NCBI GenBank assembly: GCA_963745975.1
Contig: CAVUZJ010000009.1
Span: forward strand, 868,001-932,000
DNA length: 64,000 nt
Reading direction: 5' to 3'
From: JAKAWQ01 sp963745975
GTDB lineage: Bacteria > Pseudomonadota > Alphaproteobacteria > Acetobacterales > Acetobacteraceae
Part shown: piece after piece, positions 6,472-15,129 of the stretch
Layout: every line of letters begins with the position of its first letter
How positions within the stretch are numbered: position 1 is the stretch's first letter
Position numbers and translations under genes: made by a program
The notes under the pieces: generated by a model
What the model was told of the DNA's origin: nothing
The model's database searches: none
Seen by the model: only the letters and a program-made list of their open reading frames with translations

Positions 6472-8628
6472 ATGGGTCGAGGAAGCACGCGCTGCGTGTT
6501 CTATGCCGGGATGGCGGCGCTCGCCCTCTCGATCTCGGCGGGGGCGCCGGCGATCGCGCAGCCCTTCGGCGGACCGAACGACAACAACACGCTGACGCCG
6601 ATCAAGCACGTGATCATCATCGTCGGCGAGAACCGCTCCTTCGACCACCTGTTCGCCACCTACCAGCCGAAGGCCGGCCAGATCATCCTCAACCTGCGCA
6701 CGGAGCGGATCGTCAACGCCGACGGCACGCCCGGCCCGCGCTTCAAGGCGGCGGAGCAGAACCAGGCCTCGGACACGACCACCTATTCGATCGACCCGAC
6801 GATCACCGGGCCTTACACGACGCTGCCGCCACCAAACACGTCGGCGACCCACGCCGCGGTGAGCGACACGAGCCCGCCCCCCTTCGCGACGGTGGCTGCG
6901 GCCGGCGCGGCCGATTACGGCCTGCTGTCGGACGATCTCTATCTGCTGACCGTCGGCGCCTCCGGGCTGCACCCCAACACCGTCGATACCCGCGTCGTCA
7001 ACGCGGACGACCTGCCCGACGGACCGTTCCAACTGAGCCCAGGGATCGCCGACAACTCCTTCACGGGCGACCCCGTGCACCGGTTCTTCCAGAATTGGCA
7101 GGAATCCGACTGCGCCGTCGCCTATGCCACCGCGCTCAATCCGACCGGCTGCCACATGGATCTCTACCCGTGGGTGGCGGACACCGTGGGCCACGGCGAG
7201 GAGGACGTGGCGCCGCCCTCGCCCTTTACCGACGAGACGACCGACCAGGGCGGGAACTCGATGGGCTTCTACAACATGGCGGCGGGGGACATGGCGTTCT
7301 TCAAGAACCTCGCCAACCTCTACACCATCGGCGACAACTTTCATCAGTCCGTCATGGGCGGGACCACCGCCAATTCGATCATGCTGGGCGCCGGCGATCT
7401 CTATTGGTACAGCGACGGTCTCGGCAATCCTTTGACGCCGCCGGCGGACCAAATCGCAAACCCGAACCCGCTGCCGCTGAGCCATCCCTGGTACGCCGGC
7501 GGCGGCCTTGCGGGCAGCGGGAGCGCATGCGCCGGGCCAACGCTTCGGCGCGCCGCGCCACTGGCCGATTACCTGGCAGATCTTTCGCGCCAGCCGGGCT
7601 TGGGCTGCCTGCCAAGGCTCCTCTACGTAAATGCCGCTTCGGCAAGTGACGCCAGCGCCGATCCGATCGCGCCGCCGGCCGGCGAGATCACCAACCCCAA
7701 CCCGATGTCCGGAACCAACAACTGGTACACGAACGACGGCTACCCGGAGGCCGCCTACACCGAGTGCGCCGACCCCACGCAACCGGGCGTGGCGCCGATC
7801 GTCGATTACCTCGCGGCCCTGCCGTACCATCCGAGCCCGAACTGTCTGCCCGGGTACTATTATCAGGTCGATAACCACCAGCCGGCATATTTCGGCAACG
7901 GCACGCTGATCCAGGCCAAGAATATGAACAACATCGCGCCCCCATCATCGACGCCGACGATCGCCGACGTGCTGCTCGCCAACGGCGTGTCCTGGACCTT
8001 CTTTGGCGAAGGGTTCGACGCATATCTGACGGACCCGGCGAGCACCCCGAGCGACAATGTGTACTGGTCGTTCACCAACCCGTTCCAATACGAAACGTCG
8101 ATCATGACCAACGCCACGGTCCGCACCGCCGATATTCAGGACACCACGGCGCTCTACGCCGACATCGCCGACAACGAGCTGCCGGCCGTGTCGTTCGTCA
8201 AGCCGGGCAAGTACAACAACGGCCACCCGACGGACTCGACGGCCGCCCTTTTCGAAGCGTTCGTCGAGAACATCCTGGTCCAGATCCAGGCCAGCCCGAC
8301 GCTCCGGCGGAACACCGCCGTGTTCATCACCTGGGACGAGGCCGGCGGCTACTACGACAGCGGACCGATCCAGCCGCTCGACTTCTTCGGCGACGGCCCG
8401 CGCATCCCGATCATCGTGGTCTCCTACTACTCGAAGGGCGGGTACGTCGTGCATAGCTACGCCGACCACGTCTCGCTCCTCAAGTTCATCGAGAAGAACT
8501 GGGACCTGCCCACGATCAGCAGCCGCAGCCGCGACAACCTGCCCAACCCGGTCTCGACGGCCGGCGACCCCTACATGCCGACGAACCCGCCCGCGATCGA
8601 CGACATGATGGACTTCTTCAAGTTCTGA
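6472..8628 (+). CDS. secreted phosphoesterase, paralogue 2 with an internal duplication
   Basis: A 718-residue paralogue of the preceding gene, similar along its whole length (shared starts of the mature chain, PFGGPNDN, and identical ends, MDFFKF). A signal peptide spans 1-30 with cleavage near AIA. The nucleophile motif is GENRSFD, with Ser56 where paralogue 1 has Thr. It is 82 residues longer, almost all explained by a tandem copy of a 78-residue segment (about 323-400 and 401-478). A perfect AGGAGG ribosome-binding site precedes ATG 6472. Like its neighbour it should be periplasmic or secreted, probably through the adjacent type II system. Confidence 0.9.
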   Translation: MGRGSTRCVFYAGMAALALSISAGAPAIAQPFGGPNDNNTLTPIKHVIIIVGENRSFDHLFATYQPKAGQIILNLRTERIVNADGTPGPRFKAAEQNQASDTTTYSIDPTITGPYTTLPPPNTSATHAAVSDTSPPPFATVAAAGAADYGLLSDDLYLLTVGASGLHPNTVDTRVVNADDLPDGPFQLSPGIADNSFTGDPVHRFFQNWQESDCAVAYATALNPTGCHMDLYPWVADTVGHGEEDVAPPSPFTDETTDQGGNSMGFYNMAAGDMAFFKNLANLYTIGDNFHQSVMGGTTANSIMLGAGDLYWYSDGLGNPLTPPADQIANPNPLPLSHPWYAGGGLAGSGSACAGPTLRRAAPLADYLADLSRQPGLGCLPRLLYVNAASASDASADPIAPPAGEITNPNPMSGTNNWYTNDGYPEAAYTECADPTQPGVAPIVDYLAALPYHPSPNCLPGYYYQVDNHQPAYFGNGTLIQAKNMNNIAPPSSTPTIADVLLANGVSWTFFGEGFDAYLTDPASTPSDNVYWSFTNPFQYETSIMTNATVRTADIQDTTALYADIADNELPAVSFVKPGKYNNGHPTDSTAALFEAFVENILVQIQASPTLRRNTAVFITWDEAGGYYDSGPIQPLDFFGDGPRIPIIVVSYYSKGGYVVHSYADHVSLLKFIEKNWDLPTISSRSRDNLPNPVSTAGDPYMPTNPPAIDDMMDFFKF
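7438..7905 (+). repeat. 78-residue in-frame tandem duplication within phosphoesterase 2
   Basis: Unit 1 (7438-7671) and unit 2 (7672-7905) both run PPA..I.NPNP, then WY, a Cys-Ala, AP..DYLA.L, CLP and Y. The period is exactly 234 bases. Unit 2 matches the single copy in paralogue 1 (EIENPNPMAGTNNWY), so unit 1 is the extra and more diverged copy. The DNA of the two units is now clearly different, which argues for an old duplication or relaxed selection on unit 1. Confidence 0.85.
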
Positions 8629-8644
8629 ACCAAAGACTTCCCGC

Positions 8645-9052
8645 CTAGCCGCCGGGTCCGGCGAACAGTCGCCGCGCGGCGGCGAGAACCTCGCGCCGAT
8701 ACGCCAGATTGAGCAGCGGGGTGTACGAATGATAATCGCCGATCGCCGCCATCAGCTCATGCGTTTGGCCGAGATAGGCGCGCAAAATGGCGCCCGCCGC
8801 GGCAATGTTGAAGCAGGGATCGCCGAGCAATCGGGCGCGCACGGCCGCCGGCGACAACCCGGTGACCCGCGCCAACGGATCGACCCAGATCGTGTTCACC
8901 TGCATGACCCCGAGATCTTCGCTACCATTGGAGTCATGATGCACGACCCCGGGCGCCCCACCTTCCACCGCCTGGATCGCCGGCAACGCACGCGGCGGCA
9001 ACCCATAGAAGCTCGCAACCAACAGCATGCAACGAAGAAACGGGATCGGCAT
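8645..9052 (-). CDS. short lytic transglycosylase (SLT domain), copy 1
   Basis: A 135-residue SLT-fold muramidase that would cut peptidoglycan glycan strands. Catalytic Glu30 sits in AIQAVEGG; DLGVMQVNT at about 46-54 and the later AIGDYHS segment are family marks of VirB1/IagB-type enzymes. A close homologue is at 20295-20708, and the two genes lie on either side of the type II secretion cluster, so a role in opening the wall for the secretion apparatus is a reasonable inference. No clear cleavable signal peptide is seen; only a weakly hydrophobic N-terminus. Confidence 0.85.
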   Translation of the reverse strand: MPIPFLRCMLLVASFYGLPPRALPAIQAVEGGAPGVVHHDSNGSEDLGVMQVNTIWVDPLARVTGLSPAAVRARLLGDPCFNIAAAGAILRAYLGQTHELMAAIGDYHSYTPLLNLAYRREVLAAARRLFAGPGG

Positions 9053-9060
9053 CGATCAGC

Positions 9061-9262
9061 AAAGGCCAGGGGGACGCTGTCCCCCTGGACCCCCTGCCAG
9101 GGTCTGGGACCCTGGACCCCTTTCGTTTTGGCGGCCGCTGAGGGCCGGTTTGACTTTGCGCGAAACGCGCAAAGTCAAACCGGCCCTCAGCGGCCGCCAA
9201 GCGAATGGGTTCCAAGGGCTCAGCCCTTGGCGGGGTTCCAAGGGGCAGAGCCCCTTGGCCTT
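9061..9262. repeat. palindromic intergenic repeat element, copy A
   Basis: A 202-bp non-coding stretch made of nested hairpins. The core is a perfect 35-bp stem (9128-9162 with 9166-9200) around an AAA loop. It is flanked by smaller hairpins such as CCAAGGGCTCAGCCCTTGG and CAAGGGGCAGAGCCCCTTG. Related elements lie at 46397-46613 and 61509-61643. It sits between the lytic transglycosylase start and gspG. Its transcripts would fold strongly; a repeat of REP/BIME type or a MITE relic are the likely explanations. Confidence 0.85.
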
Positions 9263-9287
9263 GCCGGCGGTTGGTAGGAGAACTGGG

Positions 9288-9722
9288 ATGCGGAGCAGGG
9301 CGCGAGGTTCGGGCCAGGACGGGTTCACGTTGCTCGAGATCCTCGTCGTCATCGTCATCATTGGACTGCTCATCGGTCTTGTCGCTCCTGCCGTGCTGCG
9401 CCAGCTTGGCGGCGCGCGCCTTTCGATCGCGAAGCAATCGATCGAGCGGCTCGGCTCGGTGCTCGACCTCTACAAGCTCGATGTCGGCAGCTATCCGAGC
9501 TCGGATCAGGGTCTCGAGGCGCTGGTGCAGCAGCCGGTCGGCGTCGATCCGTGGAACGGGCCCTATATCCAGGGCGGCAAGCTGCCGCTCGATCCCTGGA
9601 ACCATCCCTATCTTTACGAGAATCCCGCAATACGTCAGGGCCTCCCCTACGATCTTTGCTCGCACGGGCCGGACGATGTTCAGGGATCGCCGGGGCAGCC
9701 GGGAATGATCTGCAACCAATGA
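9288..9722 (+). CDS. gspG: type II secretion major pseudopilin GspG
   Basis: A 144-residue pseudopilin that builds the T2SS pseudopilus. The prepilin peptidase site is at G12/F13 (QDG|FTLLEI) with Glu17 at position +5 of the mature chain, followed by the hydrophobic helix. The C-terminal half has the GspG signature YPSSDQGLEALV, DPWNGPYI and DPWNHPYLY. A GGAGAACTGGG ribosome-binding region precedes ATG 9288. It is the only T2SS core gene on the plus strand here and is convergent with gspK, their stops lying about 10 bases apart, so it is transcribed separately from the rest. Confidence 0.95.
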   Translation: MRSRARGSGQDGFTLLEILVVIVIIGLLIGLVAPAVLRQLGGARLSIAKQSIERLGSVLDLYKLDVGSYPSSDQGLEALVQQPVGVDPWNGPYIQGGKLPLDPWNHPYLYENPAIRQGLPYDLCSHGPDDVQGSPGQPGMICNQ

Positions 9723-9731
9723 GAGCGCGTC

Positions 9732-10523
9732 TCACTCGCTTCCCTGCCCCCATGCCAGCGTGAGAACCGCCCCGCTCGCCGGATCGATCCGCACGACGCT
9801 TGTGCGGGTGAAGCGCGAGCCGTCGCTCGCGACCGCAAGGGCGGTCACCGCGAGCGTGCGCACCCCGCCCACGCCGCCCGATGGCGGCACGACGCCGCCG
9901 TTGGCGTCCGCGAGGGCGGCGCGCACGATGGGATCGGCGAGCGCCGGATCGACCTCGCCCGCGGTGAAGACGGAAATCTCGGGCCGCAGGCGGGCGGCGA
10001 GCGACGGCGTCATGCCGAGAACGAGTGCGAGCTCGCCCGCGCTTTGGAACGGTCCGCCGGGTGGTGCCCATTCCCGGCGCGCCGCGCGGTACTGCGGTAG
10101 CTTCGCGCCGAGCGGGGACGGCGCCGGCCCTGGCGAGCGCCAGTCGACCATCGCGGCCGCAATCCGCGCCGCCGCGCCCGCATCGACGCCGTTCCGGCGC
10201 AGGAGTGCCGTGAGCAGCGCGAGCGGCGCGGTGTTCGGATTGACGCGGCCGTCCTCGTCGGTGATCGCGACGGCGACCGTCGCGCCGCCGATCGTCAGGC
10301 GATGCCACGCGCCGTCCGCGGGCCAGTGCAAGGCGGAGCCGTCGAGATAGCGAAAGAGCGCGGTCGCTTCCGCGCCGTCGGCCGCCGCTTCCGCGACCGC
10401 GCTGCCGCGCAGATTGGCGGCGAGCTCCGCCTCGCTCCGCCCGGCTGATGTGATCTCGCCCACGAGAAGGGCGAGCAGCACCATCGTCCAGAGCACGATC
10501 AGCAGCGCGAAGCCGCGCCTCAT
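9732..10523 (-). CDS. gspK: type II secretion minor pseudopilin GspK
   Basis: A 263-residue minor pseudopilin that caps the pseudopilus tip with GspI and GspJ. The N-terminus is MRRG|FALLIVLW, lacking Glu at +5 as is usual for GspK. Then follow DEDGRVNPNTAPLALL (the helix-hairpin region) and ELALVLGM. The start overlaps the gspD stop as ATGA, so translation is coupled. It is the last gene of the minus-strand cluster. Length is at the short end for the family. Confidence 0.93.
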   Translation of the reverse strand: MRRGFALLIVLWTMVLLALLVGEITSAGRSEAELAANLRGSAVAEAAADGAEATALFRYLDGSALHWPADGAWHRLTIGGATVAVAITDEDGRVNPNTAPLALLTALLRRNGVDAGAAARIAAAMVDWRSPGPAPSPLGAKLPQYRAARREWAPPGGPFQSAGELALVLGMTPSLAARLRPEISVFTAGEVDPALADPIVRAALADANGGVVPPSGGVGGVRTLAVTALAVASDGSRFTRTSVVRIDPASGAVLTLAWGQGSE

Positions 10524-12826
10524 TGACCTCCGATCCACTTTCCGACGTTCTGGCGCAGAGCCCGGTCGGGATCGGCGGAGCCGGACGCCGGCAACCCTTG
10601 CAGCTCCTGCGGCACCAGGGCCGCGTTGATGAGCTGCTCGCGCATGTCCTCTGTCAGCGCGCGCGCCTCGTGCTGGTCGTAGATGACGTGCGGCGTGATC
10701 AGGACGAGCAGCTCGGTACGCGTGCGCTGGTTGTTCTGCGTGCCTGCGAGCGCGCCGAGCAGGGGAATGTCCTTGAGCCAGGGAATGCCGGAATTGCCGC
10801 GGCTGACATCGTCCGTGATCAGACCGGCGAGGCCGACGGTCTGGTCGTCCTGCACGACGACGCGGGAATGCACCGTGCGGTCGTCGAAGGTGGGCGAATC
10901 GACCGCCTGCGCCTGAACCGGAGGATTGGTGTCCACCTCGCTCACCTGCTGGGTGATGTCGAGCGTGACGAGGCCGCCGCTGTTGACGCGAGGCGTCACG
11001 ATCATCACGACACCGGTCTGCGCGTAATTCACCGAGTTGATGACCGGCGCGTTGTTGACGAGCGTGCTCTGCGAGCTGGAGGTCAGGTAGGGGACGAGGC
11101 TGCCCACCTGTAGCTCCGCCGGCTGGTTGTCGAGCACCATGATCTCGGGCGACGAGAGCACCTGGACCGTCGTCACTGCCTGCAACGCGGAGATGGCGAG
11201 CGGGGCGCCGGAAAGGCCGGTGCCGCCGATGATGAAGCCGGGAAATCCCGTCCCGAGCTGGGCGGCCGAGAGATCGGAGGTTTGCAGCGATTGGGTCGCG
11301 TTGCTCAGGATGCCGTTGATGCCGCCGGAACGGAAGAAGAACTGGGTGCCGTACTGCAAGGCGTCGTTCAGCGTCACCTCGGCGATCGTCGCATCGATCC
11401 TCACCTGCAGCGGCAAGATGTCGATCTTGCGGAGCATCGCCTCCACGGTGCCGTATTCCTCGGGCGTTCCGTAGATCAGAAGCGCGTTGTTCTGGTCGTT
11501 GGCGATGATGCGCATGAAGCTGGGCGGGCCCTCGGAGGCCGTCTGGTCGAGCCCGCCGAGCAACGGATTGGCGGCGGCGCCGGACGGGGCGCCGCCAGAT
11601 TCCGCTCCGCCGCTCGCCGCCGGCACGAGGCCGGCCGCTCCCTGGCCGGTCGCGCCCTGGCTTGTCGTGCCCGAGGTGGAACTGCTGCCGCCCACCGCGC
11701 CGCCGAGCGGATTGGCGCCGGAGCCGTTGATGCCGGGCAGCTCGGCCGATTGCTGGGCGGCGATCCGCCCGCTGTTCGGCGGCGAGGCCGTCACGTCGTT
11801 CGGCGTGAACGCCTCCTGCAGAACATATGCCGTGTCGTTGGCGTTGCTGTTCTGCAGGTAATAGACGTGCCAGCTCCGCGTGTTCATCTGCTCCGAGCGC
11901 TGGAGCAGGGAATAGACGCGGCGGACGTCCTCGAGCGTGGCGATGCCCGGCGTCACCACCAGGATTGCGTTCACGCGGTCCATCGGCAGCACGCGCACCT
12001 GGCCCGCCAGCGCCTCGCCCTTGGCCGATTGGAAGGCCTGCTCGAGCGAGCCGGCGACATCCTTGGCGCTCCCTTCGGGGACCGGCAGCAGCGCATACGA
12101 CTCTCCGACGAGGACATCGGTATCGAAGCTGGCGATCAATGAAGTGAGCGCGTTGCGCGTCTCGGGATCGCCGGTCACGATCAGGGCATTGCTGCCCGGC
12201 TCGGCCGTGATGCGGCCCGCCGGGCCGACATAGGGCGCGAGCACTCGGGCGAGCGTGTCGGCGGAGGCGTAGCGGAGCGTGACGACGACGCTGCCCGCCG
12301 TTCCCTCGCCGCCGGCGGCGACGCCCTTCAGCGTCGCGATCGGCACCACGCGATAGAGGGCGCCCGCGCGCAGCAGCGCCGCCCCGTCGCCCGCGAGCAG
12401 CGTCTGGAGCGTCGGCAGAAGCTCGCCGCGCGTCAGCGGCTGCACGGTCCTGAGGCTCGCGGTGCCGTGCACGTCGGGATCGATCGTGTAGTTGACCTTC
12501 AGGATGTTGCCGAGGATCTGGGCGACAACCTCGCGGATATCGGTGTCGGCGAAATCGAGCGAGATGTCCCCGCCGGGTGCTGGCGCCGCCTCGCCCGGCG
12601 GGGCGTTGTTGAGCGGAGGCACGCCGTAGCTCACCAGGGCCACCGGCGAGCGCGTGCTGCCGACGCTGCCGTTGATCCGGGGCGCCGCGGTCCCGCCCGC
12701 GCCGTCCACCGGAGCGGGAAGTGCGGCGAGCACCGGCGGCTTGGCGGGCGCGGCGCAGCCGGCGAGGACCAGCAGCAGGGCGAGCGCGTGACGATGGGTG
12801 ATCCGGAGTGCGGCGGAAGGCCTCAT
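10520..12826 (-). CDS. gspD: type II secretion secretin GspD with lipoprotein signal
   Basis: A 768-residue outer-membrane secretin. Residues 1-25 end in a lipobox, LAGC, so the mature protein should be lipidated. N-domains begin near 89 (ISLDFADTDIREVVAQIL), and a Gly/Ser-rich linker lies near 370-425. The secretin beta-domain starts around 477 and contains LVPYL near 577 and SGIPWLKDIPLLG near 680. Most GspD proteins are not lipoproteins; the Pseudomonas HxcQ liposecretin is a known exception that needs no pilotin. No pilotin gene was seen here. Both ends overlap neighbours by 4 bases. Confidence 0.95.
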   Translation of the reverse strand: MRPSAALRITHRHALALLLVLAGCAAPAKPPVLAALPAPVDGAGGTAAPRINGSVGSTRSPVALVSYGVPPLNNAPPGEAAPAPGGDISLDFADTDIREVVAQILGNILKVNYTIDPDVHGTASLRTVQPLTRGELLPTLQTLLAGDGAALLRAGALYRVVPIATLKGVAAGGEGTAGSVVVTLRYASADTLARVLAPYVGPAGRITAEPGSNALIVTGDPETRNALTSLIASFDTDVLVGESYALLPVPEGSAKDVAGSLEQAFQSAKGEALAGQVRVLPMDRVNAILVVTPGIATLEDVRRVYSLLQRSEQMNTRSWHVYYLQNSNANDTAYVLQEAFTPNDVTASPPNSGRIAAQQSAELPGINGSGANPLGGAVGGSSSTSGTTSQGATGQGAAGLVPAASGGAESGGAPSGAAANPLLGGLDQTASEGPPSFMRIIANDQNNALLIYGTPEEYGTVEAMLRKIDILPLQVRIDATIAEVTLNDALQYGTQFFFRSGGINGILSNATQSLQTSDLSAAQLGTGFPGFIIGGTGLSGAPLAISALQAVTTVQVLSSPEIMVLDNQPAELQVGSLVPYLTSSSQSTLVNNAPVINSVNYAQTGVVMIVTPRVNSGGLVTLDITQQVSEVDTNPPVQAQAVDSPTFDDRTVHSRVVVQDDQTVGLAGLITDDVSRGNSGIPWLKDIPLLGALAGTQNNQRTRTELLVLITPHVIYDQHEARALTEDMREQLINAALVPQELQGLPASGSADPDRALRQNVGKWIGGQ

Positions 12827-13341
12827 TTCGCCTCCCGGAGCCGCGCCGCCAGGCTGCCGAGATGGGGGGCCGGGCCGCTTGCCGCGGCGCCGGCCTCGCC
12901 GGCATAGGACGGTGCGAGCAGGCGCGGCCCGTCGGCGCCGACCACGAGAACGGCTCCGGGCACTATGGATCGGACGACCGCGCCGCCCACGCGCTGGCCT
13001 TCCGCTACCACCACGGGCTTGCCGCCGCCGGCCGGCTCGAAGATGGCTTGACGGCCGGCCGGCCCGACGATCGTCCCCGAGAGGCGGAGCGTGCCGGCCG
13101 CACCGCCGGCTCCGCCGGGTGCCCGCCGCGAGGGATCGAAGGGCGGGCGTCCAAGGATGGTTGCGATCCAGCGCCGTTGCGCGCCCGGTGCCGGCTCGCC
13201 GGTGGCCGCGTTGATAGAGGCCGGGGGCGGCACGACGCCCGCGGCGGGGGGAAGCGGGGAACTTCCGGCGAGCTCTCCGGCGATGATCGCCGCGAGCGCC
13301 ACCGCCGTCCCGCCGAGCCAGAGGAAGGCGACGCGGCTCAC
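12823..13341 (-). CDS. type II secretion inner-membrane protein, GspC/GspN (HR-domain) type
   Basis: A 172-residue protein with one N-terminal membrane helix (VAFLWLGGTAVALAAII) and a periplasmic domain resembling the GspC homology region: ILGRPPF, LSGTIVG, AIFE, VVVAEGQRV and IVPGAVLVV. That domain links the inner-membrane platform to the secretin. It has no PDZ domain, so it could equally be named GspN of the short Xanthomonas-like type. GTG 13341 was chosen because it follows the gspM stop by 10 bases and starts just before the membrane helix. The gene ends in an ATGA overlap with gspD. Confidence 0.75.
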   Translation of the reverse strand: MSRVAFLWLGGTAVALAAIIAGELAGSSPLPPAAGVVPPPASINAATGEPAPGAQRRWIATILGRPPFDPSRRAPGGAGGAAGTLRLSGTIVGPAGRQAIFEPAGGGKPVVVAEGQRVGGAVVRSIVPGAVLVVGADGPRLLAPSYAGEAGAAASGPAPHLGSLAARLREAK

Positions 13342-13351
13342 CGGACGCGCC

Positions 13352-13960
13352 TCATTGGGCGAGGGCCTGGCGCTCGTCCGGCGCCGGCACGGGGCTGCCG
13401 CCGCGACGGAAGGCATAGACGGTGAAGGTGGCGTCGATCGTCCGCGGCACGCCCGGCCCCGCGATCGCAGGGCCGGCGAGGGCAAGATCGTCGACCAGCA
13501 TCGGCGGCGCGCCGCGCAGCACCGCGTCCAGAAGCTGGACGATCACGGCGAACGGCGCATCGACCTCGACGCGGAGGCCGATCCGGCGCCAGGGGCCGGC
13601 CGGCTCGCCCGGCAGGATGGCGATGCTGGTCAGGCTGGCGCCGGCGCCGCGGGCGATTCTCTCCATTGTCCCCTGCAGCGCGGCGGCGGCGAGCGCGTCC
13701 GAGCCGCCCGCGAGCAGCGCGCCCGCCGTCGGCGCGCGCCTGGCGTGCGCTGCTGCCGCCTGGAGGGTGGGCAAGGTCGCGGCGATCGCCGCCATGTGCG
13801 CGGCGAGCGTGCGCTCCCCGGCAATGGTGCGCGCCCGGGCCTGGTACCAGCCGGCGAGCGGCGCCGCGACGCCACCCCAGAAGAGCGCGAGCGCGATCGC
13901 CGCAAGGCCGAGCGCGAGCGCGGTGCCGCGGCTTCCCTCGGGCAGCGGACCAAGATTCAT
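13352..13960 (-). CDS. gspM: type II secretion protein GspM
   Basis: A 202-residue bitopic inner-membrane protein of the T2SS assembly platform. A single membrane helix lies at about 12-33 after a short cytoplasmic tail, then a periplasmic coiled-coil-like stretch and a small ferredoxin-like domain. Assignment rests on topology and on its place directly after gspL, as in other clusters, since GspM sequences are poorly conserved. The start overlaps the gspL stop as ATGA. Confidence 0.8.
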   Translation of the reverse strand: MNLGPLPEGSRGTALALGLAAIALALFWGGVAAPLAGWYQARARTIAGERTLAAHMAAIAATLPTLQAAAAHARRAPTAGALLAGGSDALAAAALQGTMERIARGAGASLTSIAILPGEPAGPWRRIGLRVEVDAPFAVIVQLLDAVLRGAPPMLVDDLALAGPAIAGPGVPRTIDATFTVYAFRRGGSPVPAPDERQALAQ

Positions 13961-15000
13961 GGCGCGACGTCCGCCCGGATGGCGAACTCGTCGGCCCCGC
14001 CCGCGCCTCCCTCGGGCACGCTTGTCACCGGTGCGGCGAAAGCGGGGTTGCGGAACAGGGGATTGGCGGCGAGGAGCCCGATCAGGCGCGCCGCCGCGGC
14101 CGACCGGCCCGTCATCGCCAGCCGGCGTTCGGAGAGGGTGAGGCTCTCGAGATAGGTGTCGTCCGGCAGGATATCTGTGAGGGCCGCGAGCACCGCGAGC
14201 GGATTGCCGACGCGGGCGGCAAGCCCGGCGATGGCATCCGAGCCGCCCGCTTCGCTGCCCGCGCGCCGGCGGAGCGCCAGCACCTCGGCGACGCGCGGCT
14301 GAAGTGCGGCGATCCGCGCCGCCACCGCCCGCTCGGCGAGGGATTGCCGCGCGAAGGGGAGTCCGGCCGCTATCATCGCGAGGAGGCCGGCGAGCGCGGC
14401 AGCGAGGCGGAGAATTCGCCGGTCCGTCCGGCCGGCGCCCGGCGCGGCGAGTGCGATCCGCCGCCATCCGCCGCCCGGGGCCGGCGCCTCGACGAAATCG
14501 GGCGCGAGCCCGATCCGCGCGAGCGGCGCCAAGGCGGCGGAGAAGAGGCTCCGCGGCACCAGCGAGAGACGCAGCGAAAGCCGGTTGCGCGCGCGATCGC
14601 GCTTGAGCGCGCTCACCTTCCAGACGATTTCCGCGGCGCGGAACGGGGTCAGCCGGTCCATCTCGTAGCCGAGCACCGCCTCGGGGTCGCGCTCGGCGGC
14701 GAGCGGCAGCACCACCTCGCGCTCGAGCAGCGCCGCCTCGGGCAGAAGCAGCACCACGGGCGCCGGGCGCCGCTTGCCGGCCAGCCGGGCCGATGCCTCG
14801 GCGAGGCCCGCTTCGTCGAGCGCGGTGCGGCAGAGCGTCACCGCGCCACGGCGGCCGACCGCGGCGATCTCGATTGCTTGCATCGCCCCGCCGAGAAGCG
14901 AGACCCGCGTTACGGCGGAGCCGTCAGCGGTGCGGCGCAGGCGCGCGGGAAGCAATTCCGAGAGCTGCCGAACCCACCACGAGAAGAATTCGCTCAGCAT
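13957..15000 (-). CDS. gspL: type II secretion protein GspL (actin-like / PilN-like)
   Basis: A 347-residue protein that joins the GspE ATPase to the inner-membrane platform. A cytoplasmic domain occupies the first 195 residues or so (LLPEAALLEREVVLPL, VLGYEMDRLTPF). It is followed by a membrane helix near 200 (ILRLAAALAGLLAMIAAGLP) and a periplasmic PilN-like domain (LAALTDILPDDTYLESL). The motif TPFRAAEIVW is typical of the GspL/PilM group. 129 non-coding bases separate it from gspJ, so an internal promoter may exist. Confidence 0.88.
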   Translation of the reverse strand: MLSEFFSWWVRQLSELLPARLRRTADGSAVTRVSLLGGAMQAIEIAAVGRRGAVTLCRTALDEAGLAEASARLAGKRRPAPVVLLLPEAALLEREVVLPLAAERDPEAVLGYEMDRLTPFRAAEIVWKVSALKRDRARNRLSLRLSLVPRSLFSAALAPLARIGLAPDFVEAPAPGGGWRRIALAAPGAGRTDRRILRLAAALAGLLAMIAAGLPFARQSLAERAVAARIAALQPRVAEVLALRRRAGSEAGGSDAIAGLAARVGNPLAVLAALTDILPDDTYLESLTLSERRLAMTGRSAAAARLIGLLAANPLFRNPAFAAPVTSVPEGGAGGADEFAIRADVAP

Positions 15001-15129
15001 TTCCCCGCGCCCGCATCTGTTTCACACCCGATCGTGCAGTATACGCAATGTTACACCGCGTGCGCAGCCGCGAGACGACCGCGCACACGAGAAGTTTCCC
15101 TGACAAATCCCTCCGCGACGCGCCGCTTT

